A stretch of DNA of 64,000 nt from Humulus lupulus (lineage: Eukaryota; Streptophyta; Magnoliopsida; Rosales; Cannabaceae), in contig NC_084795.1 in NCBI RefSeq assembly GCF_963169125.1, forward strand, positions 264,425,042 to 264,489,041, in the 5' to 3' direction. This document shows, one piece after another, positions 57,894-64,000 of this stretch; the first letter of the stretch is position 1; each line of letters begins with the position of its first letter. The notes under the pieces were generated by a model. It searched no databases, was not told where the DNA came from, and saw nothing but the letters and a program-made list of their open reading frames with translations. Position numbers and translations under genes: made by a program.

Positions 57894-60353
57894 TGCAATG
57901 CCTTGGATAACCAAGACCATTATACTATGTGTTTAAAATAGTGCAAGACTTGCTAATCAAGTCATTTGAATAAAAATGTGATCCTAAAGTCATAAACAAG
58001 TTAAGGTTATAATATTTTGGTCATAAATAGATAATTTTCATTAAAATAAATGTTTAGAACATGGGATCCCAAGAACAGGGTTCAAAGGACAAATTTACAA
58101 AATTACAAAAGTCATATACAATCCAAAGGCCACTCTAATGGAAAAATACGCATTTTAGGTTTTCTGTCCCTATACAAATCCCTCGACCGTGGCGGACGAG
58201 CAGCTGACAATGTACACCCCGCCCCCAGAGCTCTCCAACTCATGGTTGATCCATCTTACCATTGCCTTTACCTACACCACATAGCACCCGTGAGCCAAGG
58301 CCCAGCAAGAAAACCATAATAGCATAGCATAATCAATAATTCACAAGACAGTTAACTAGGTATTCAGCAAGCCATAGCAGACACATAATCAGTGATGACA
58401 GTCAATGAATTACAAGCCAATCATCCAGGTATTTAACAAGCCATAATCATCATATTAACAATAGTAAGCATATTTATACTCAACAGTTTTTCACAATAAT
58501 CATACAATACTCAGGGTCAACGCCCTTAGGCCGCACCCTCTATTTAACCCACTGACTCCGGCTCGCTTAGGCTGAGTCCAGTGTTTATCTAGCTGACCCC
58601 AGCCCTCAGTGGCCAAGTCGCGTCCTGAGCACAAATTATCAGCCTCAGCCCTCTTAGGTCGTTTATTTCATGCTCACATGGCATATTATAATCATACAAC
58701 ATTTGTATTCAAATATAGGGAATCTTAGTCCCAACACAACAACGCAAGGGTGCAATTTTCTTACCTTTAGTTTCGATCGGAGATAATGGAATGATCCTGA
58801 GCACGATCCTCATCCCCAACCCTTGGCGATAAACCTAGTCACAAAGGCCAATGGGTGTCCATAAATTTCCAATCCAAATAAATACCTAGGAGACAGAAAC
58901 TAGCCTCCGGGACCTTAATTTATACTAAACCGGGTAGTAGAAATTGTCGCAAGCGCCTAGGTTCGAGCCCCCAAGCCTTACCAATTCTAGAAACAATTCT
59001 AAGGCTAAAATCCCTAGGCAGGTTGCGACTTGGCTTAGTGGGTCGCAACTTGCCCCCAAGTCAAAGAGCAAGCACCCAAGCCAAAGGGGGAGGTGGGTCA
59101 CGAATTGGCTTAGTAAGTCGCGGTGCGCCCCCAAGTTAGAGAGCATCCCAGGCCACACGCGCTGCGACACCCCCTGAGCTGGGTCGTGGTGCGCCCCCTG
59201 CAAACCCAGAAAATCTGGGTTTTCTCCTCCTTCTTCCCAGCCAAGAACATCAAGATTTCAACCCAGAATTTCCCTAGCAAACCTCCTTAATTCAACACCA
59301 AACTAGCTACTAATTCAAGACTAAATCACATATTTTTAATCACCAAAAACCTTAGCAACAATACCAAAATCACTATCCCAGATCTTTAGCTATTATCACC
59401 CCAAAAACTCAGTCTAATTCATCATCCAATTCATACTCAAGAACCCAGAATTTTACCTAAACAAAGCCAGCAAAAATTCAGAGATTAAACTAAAGTTCTT
59501 ACCTCAAAGTGTAGCCCAGTTTCCCAGCAGTATCGTTGCACAAGTTCAGCTTAATTCCTTGAATTCTCCTCTGTTTTCCCAGCTTAAACTCCCAGCCAAG
59601 GCCTATGTTGCTGCCATTTTTCTCTTCCTAAGCTTTAAGGCACAAATCCCTTTATGTTTCTTCAAGAGAGAGAGAGAGAGTGAGAGTGAGGAATCGTAAG
59701 AGTGAAGAGTGAGAGAGAGCCTGAGTTGCTTCTACACCATTCTGCCTTAGTCTTAAATAATTATGAGTTTATCTATAATAGCCAAAAGACTCATTTGCCC
59801 CTCCAAACTTATCAATCTTTCAAGGGTACTAAAAGGGTAATTTAGTCATTTTGCTCCTAGTTCTTGCTATTTCCTCGACTGTTCCTAACATTTACCAATT
59901 AATCTCGTCATCCAGTTAATTACCAATTATTTATTCAATACCTAATAATTCTCAATATATCCCCTAAATTCCCGAAAATACCCCAGGCTCCCCCGAGACG
60001 AGTATTAATCTCCGTTGTGACTATTTCGACAATCCGCTCACTAGGACCGTCTCGAGCCATGTGCTGCAAATATATATATCCACATAATAATGTAGTCTCA
60101 ACAATTTATCACATATAACTACATTTATGCCTTCAACGGGCTAAAATTATAAATATGCCCCTATAAGCTAGAAAATGCCCACATGCATAATTAATACTCA
60201 TAAAAATACTTATCACATATCTATATAATTATATAATCATGCATGCTACATAATCATGCATTTAATCACAATCAAACATATACCAATTATGTCATCCCGA
60301 CACGCTAATTAAAGTCCTTAAAACTTATAAGTGATTTTAGGTCATTACATGTG
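57894..60353 (-). mobile_element. Ty3/gypsy solo LTR in Copia-C, inverted
   Basis: The minus strand runs from TGTAATGACCTAAAATCAC (60353) to GGCATTGCA (57894). It contains donor-like AAGGTAAGAAAATTGCACCC (near 58768), the 'ggctcacgggtgctatgtgg' box (near 58290) and a GC module with GTCGCAAC/GTCGCGGTGCG words at 59020-59220. TGTTC precedes it (57889-57893) and recurs at 60356-60360, leaving two extra bases on the right. Copia-C protease reading continues across the joint. The open frames 58050-59203 are LTR by-products. A (GA)n run lies at 59665-59682. Confidence 0.85.
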
Positions 60354-60470
60354 TTCATTCTACATGTGCTCATATAAAGAGTGTTTTGAAACTATGATGA
60401 TTGTACTATTTTGATGGCTAATTATTCTAGCTATAAAGTTGATTTTGATATTTGTAAATATTAAATTATA

Positions 60471-62755
60471 AATTGTATTAATTTATAGTGAAATAGATGG
60501 TAAAGATTTATCAAAAAAAAAAAAGATAATTAATATCTACCCAGCTTCATTTCACTTAATAAAATAACAAAAAAAAAACTAAAATATTTCTGTAAGTAAT
60601 GATTATGTAACTATAAACTTAGAATTAGTCCTATTTCATTTCATGTAAAAGTCGGACTCTGTCACTGTTTAAATATAAAAATATGTATATATGCTCTATG
60701 AGAGCCTAATTTGGGCCAAAATTTTCAACAAAATGATTGATTTTATATTGAGCTATCTTAGAATAAGCACTTTGAATATACTTTTACATTAATGAATATC
60801 CTTATTATTTTTTATCACTTTGAATATACTTTTACATTAATGAATATCCTTATTATTTTTTATTATTTTAGCTAAGACCAAAAAAAAATTATGTGATATG
60901 AAGTGTCACATAAAAATGAAACTCGATCAGATATATAACAAGAAACTACTTTAATTGGTAGAATATATGTTGGCTCTATGTTGTATCTTAATTTAATTTG
61001 TACATCCATTAGATTCATCTTGCATTTTTAATATTAATATATATAATTCTAGATATTAATGAATAAATATGAATATAATATTGTTTTACATACTCTCGTG
61101 ACTGGAGTCAACGAGTCAACAATGAACAAGCATTAAAAATATGGACCAAATTAAAACTTTATTACTTTATATCGTATTGCAATTTTTTATCATGAAATTA
61201 TTTTATCCATAATGGCCAACCACACTATTATTTTTTAAATGTATTTGTCCACAAGTCCATTAATTTTCCTCAAACTATACATATATATTGAACGAGTTAT
61301 ACATATAAAAAAGTATATATTATTGTTCCTAGATAAGTGCACACATAAATATTATATTGGTCATAATTTATAAGGTACTCATTGCAATTCAATCATTCAC
61401 GATTCATCTATTGTGCATCCAGCTCTAACTTCCTACAAATTCACTAGTGTATTTTTTTAAAATAAATAGGCAGCAGGAGCAGTGACAATTTGCAAGGACC
61501 TATAAATAATAAGTACAAAAATCTAGTAGATATATAATTATACATGAAAAAAATTAGTTAATTATATAATTTTGAATTTAATATAGTATGCATTATTAAA
61601 TGTATGTTTGTTATAAGAATAGTCCTTATCGAGATACTAATGGAATATATATAAATATAGGTCGTAGGAATGAGATGATGTAAAGAAAGAAGGCCACAAA
61701 AAATGATGAGTTAGGAAAGTGGTGAGTGGTGAGTGGTGAGTGATGAGATCTTTTTCTTATTAGCTTAGCTTGGCAACAAAGCAATATATAGAACCGTCCA
61801 CCCAATTGGTGGCCTTTCTACTCTTTCAAACCAAGCAATGACCAACATCTACTATACCCACTCACGTACTAACCCTATAATTGTTATTGTATACAAAAAT
61901 AAAATAAAAATACACCTTTAATTGTTTATGGCTTTATATATTAAGGATTGTTTATGGAAGTACTCTTTTTTTTTTTGTTTAAATGGTGTTGTTTTTCAAC
62001 CTATGATGTACTCATTTTGAAAATTGATAACATGTCTATATTGTATATACCTATTATTAGATTACTATAGTCTATAGTTTTATACAAAAATGAGCAAATT
62101 TGATTTATATGTATACAAATATGTATTTTTTTTAAAAGGGCGATTACTGCAATTACTTATCCTTTAATCACACAAGTGGGTTATCCATGGCAATCTAATT
62201 AAATCAAAGTCTCATAATTCCATAAATAATTTTAGAAATTTACTTAGAAAATTGAAACAATATTTAATTATATATTGTGAGCTCATAATCAAATATTGTT
62301 ACAATTTTCTTTCTTATTATATATAATTGATTGTTTGCACTTTTTTTTTATTGTTTTTTTAACTAATAATACCATCATCATTTGAGGTGTAAGTGAACGA
62401 TTAAAACATTGATATTGAACCGGTCAACCATCATAATAGTACTACTATACTAGTTATTTGTTTTTGTCTTTGAAATAAGTTTAATATTGTTTTTTAAAAA
62501 GGTAAGGGGATAAAGACAAGAACTGGACTAGGCGCCGTATGGTAGAGACCCACCACTCTAGGAGTTTTGTGTTTGAAATTTAAGAGAGATGAAGACACTT
62601 CTTTTATTATCATTTAAAATCATATAGTTTAAAAAGAAGCTTCCATTTATCCCCTTCCTGGAAAATTGCATTTTGGGCCTATACTTCTATTCACACATGT
62701 ACTACTGGACCACACTATTTTGTTTTCTTTATATATATATATATATATATAAACA
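60471..62755. other. AT-rich intergenic region, no gene seen
   Basis: It contains a 48 bp tandem duplication (60769-60864), a 7 bp GTGGTGA repeat (61719-61747) and a (TA)n run at 62730-62750 beside MITE-2. At 62515-62580 there is a tRNA-like pair of internal promoter boxes (see findings). No coding frame is recognisable. Confidence 0.5.
60769..60864 (+). repeat. 48 bp perfect tandem duplication
   Basis: The unit starting ACTTTGAATATACTTTTAC occurs at 60769 and 60817 with essentially no differences, so it is recent. Confidence 0.9.
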
Positions 62756-63166
62756 TACATATATGGCAACTATGGTACAGCAGATCTTACTGGTAGTGCT
62801 CTTCAGTGTTTTTGACGAATAATTTTCGACGTAATTTTTTTTTATGACCATGTATATTGTATTTATTTAGAGCATCTTGCAATTTTTTAAAAAATTCCGA
62901 ATAATTTACAGTAGCGAAAACTAGATTCAAATATGTTATTTTCCACGCTCTTAAAAAAAAATTAGTCACGCATGCAACAACATGTTTGAACCTAGTTTTC
63001 GATATTGTAAAATATTCAGAATTTTATGAAAATTTGCAGGGTGCTCTAAAAAACTACAATATACACAGTCATAAAAAAAAACCGTGCCGAAAACTGTTCA
63101 AAGGTAGAGAACATTGAGAGCACCACCGATATGACTTAAAGTGAAGTCCCTGTATAAAAATTGTCA
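62756..63166. mobile_element. MITE-2: palindromic element related to MITE-1
   Basis: It has the same inverted-arm layout and blocks as 21009-21426 (ATTTTCGACGTAATTTTTTTT, ACTAGATTCAAATATGTT, then CATGTTTGAACCTAGTTTTCG and GCCGAAAACTGTTC), ending CTGTATAAAAATTGTCAT. It is more diverged than MITE-1. (TA)n flanks it on both sides. The minus frame 62787-62969 is a palindrome by-product. Confidence 0.85.
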
Positions 63167-63914
63167 TATTTATATATATATATATATACTAGATACAAAC
63201 AACGTGCATATTGCACGTTTGCTTAGTTTTATTTATACACTTTATTAATTATTTTTAGTAAATTTATATTAATGTCATATAAATTTTGAAATAAATATCA
63301 TATTTTAATTAAATAATTTATTTATTTTTGTTTATGTTTATGTTTGTTCTAGTTTTTGAAGAGTGACAACAAGAGATTATATATTATATGTTTAATGTAA
63401 TATTAAATATTATATATGGATTTTAAATTTAAGTTTATTACTAGTTTGTTAAAAAAAGCAATTTGTTGCTAATTCATAGTATATTATGTTTAATATGATA
63501 TTATTAAATTAAGTTTAAGTTTAATTAAATTTTATTTAAGTTATAAAATATATGATTTTATTATGTTTAATAATTATTATTGTAAAATATCTCAAAAATA
63601 TTATATTTTAATTTGTTTAATTATTTATTATTTTAAAATAATTATCATGGTAAAATATCTCCAAAATATCATATTTTAATTTGTTTAATTATTTATTATT
63701 TTTAAATAATTATCATTGTAAAATATCCTATTTTAATTTTTTAATTATTTATTTAAGTTTAAGTGTTCACAAACTATAGTTAAATATAAGAATATTCTGT
63801 TAAATATAAAAATATTTCGTTAAAGTTAACCTTAAAAAAATAAAAAATCGTTAAAACCAAGAATTTGCGTTATCTACACACTTATTATATGAAAGATATA
63901 TATATATATATATG
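63167..63914 (+). repeat. AT-rich dispersed repeat, copy 2 (partner of 23690-24230)
   Basis: Between the two MITEs lies the second copy of the repeat described at 23690-24230. It is preceded at 63200-63225 by a compact inverted repeat ACGTGCATATTGCACGT just after ACTAGATACAAAC, and followed by CGTTATCTACACACTTATTAT and a (TA)n run. An internal near-duplicate block, TTAATTTGTTTAATTATTTA, occurs at about 63609 and 63678. No coding content. Confidence 0.7.
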
Positions 63915-64000
63915 ACAATTTTTATATAGGGACTTCACTTTAAGCCCTACCGATAGGGCTCTTAGTGTTTCTCAACTCGTGAACAATTTTCGGCGCGACT
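63915..64000. mobile_element. MITE-3: start of a third palindromic copy, cut by window edge
   Basis: GACAATTTTTATATAGGGAC, CTACCGATAGGGCTCT and CGTGAACAATTTTCGGCGCG match the left arm of MITE-1 and the inverted right end of MITE-2. It starts right after a (TA)n run. Confidence 0.8.

Larger units (their letters stand above)
55518..60470 (+). mobile_element. Copia-C: truncated Ty1/copia element
   Basis: The 5' LTR is 55518-55929, the PBS follows, gag is 55977 to about 56405, an insertion lies at about 56406-57409, gag end plus zinc knuckle and protease start are at 57410-57893, an inverted solo LTR is at 57894-60353, and about 115 bp of protease follows (to ~60470). The rest of pol and the 3' LTR are missing, so the element was truncated at its 3' side. 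Confidence 0.8.

Noticed and set aside
58050..59203. Frames of 77-92 residues on both strands
   Set aside because: All lie within the inverted solo LTR 57894-60353 and none has family features.

Overview
This 64 kb window is AT-rich, intron-bearing nuclear DNA from a flowering plant, almost certainly a dicot. The evidence is a plant-type ArfGAP gene with GT-AG introns, a plastid-targeted LHC-motif protein, plant Ty1/copia and Ty3/gypsy elements, a hAT transposon and palindromic MITEs. The style of the repeats made me think of Rosales (possibly Cannabaceae), but that is an impression, not something proven from the sequence.

Only two host genes are convincing, and they are divergently arranged. 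At 12121-12699 (minus) is a single-exon gene for a chloroplast protein with an ERVNGR LHC-type motif and two hydrophobic segments (LIL/one-helix-like). At 13230-18797 (plus) is an eight-exon AGD15/AGD5-like ArfGAP of 251 residues, whose 3.15 kb third intron hosts an internally deleted copia element. They share a 530 bp intergenic promoter region.

Left flank: 1-4866 is a wrecked Ty3/gypsy element with a 2.39 kb solo LTR inserted in its 3' LTR tail (perfect TACAC duplication). 5762-10173 is a MULE-like element with inverted repeats of about 600 bp, carrying a DUF1985 gene fragment that still has its intron, a 65 bp tandem array and a 72 bp tandem array.

Right of the genes, 24415-55439 is one large nested stack. 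Copia-A (minus) is split by Copia-B (plus, 31481-53366) and, in its left LTR, by a gypsy solo LTR (24886-28679) that itself contains another (26159-28073, perfect GTACT duplication). The Copia-B 5' LTR contains a hAT transposon (32046-37231, perfect 8 bp duplication). Its 3' LTR contains two gypsy solo LTRs (44368-47098 and 48849-53116), the second holding an inverted LTR fragment. When insertions and duplications are subtracted, the two Copia-B LTRs come to 2258 and 2259 bp, which is a strong internal check. Copia-C (55518 to about 60470) follows, truncated and also holding an inverted solo LTR. The last 3.5 kb is intergenic DNA with two palindromic MITEs related to one at 21009.

The most interesting unexplained signal is inside the gypsy solo LTRs. 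Each has, at equivalent places, a GC-rich module of short palindromes and, between a conserved splice-donor-like and acceptor-like sequence, an array of short hairpins whose sequence differs between LTRs while the ability to pair is kept. A second signal is a heat-shock-element-like array placed just upstream of a TATA box in the 24886-28679 LTR.
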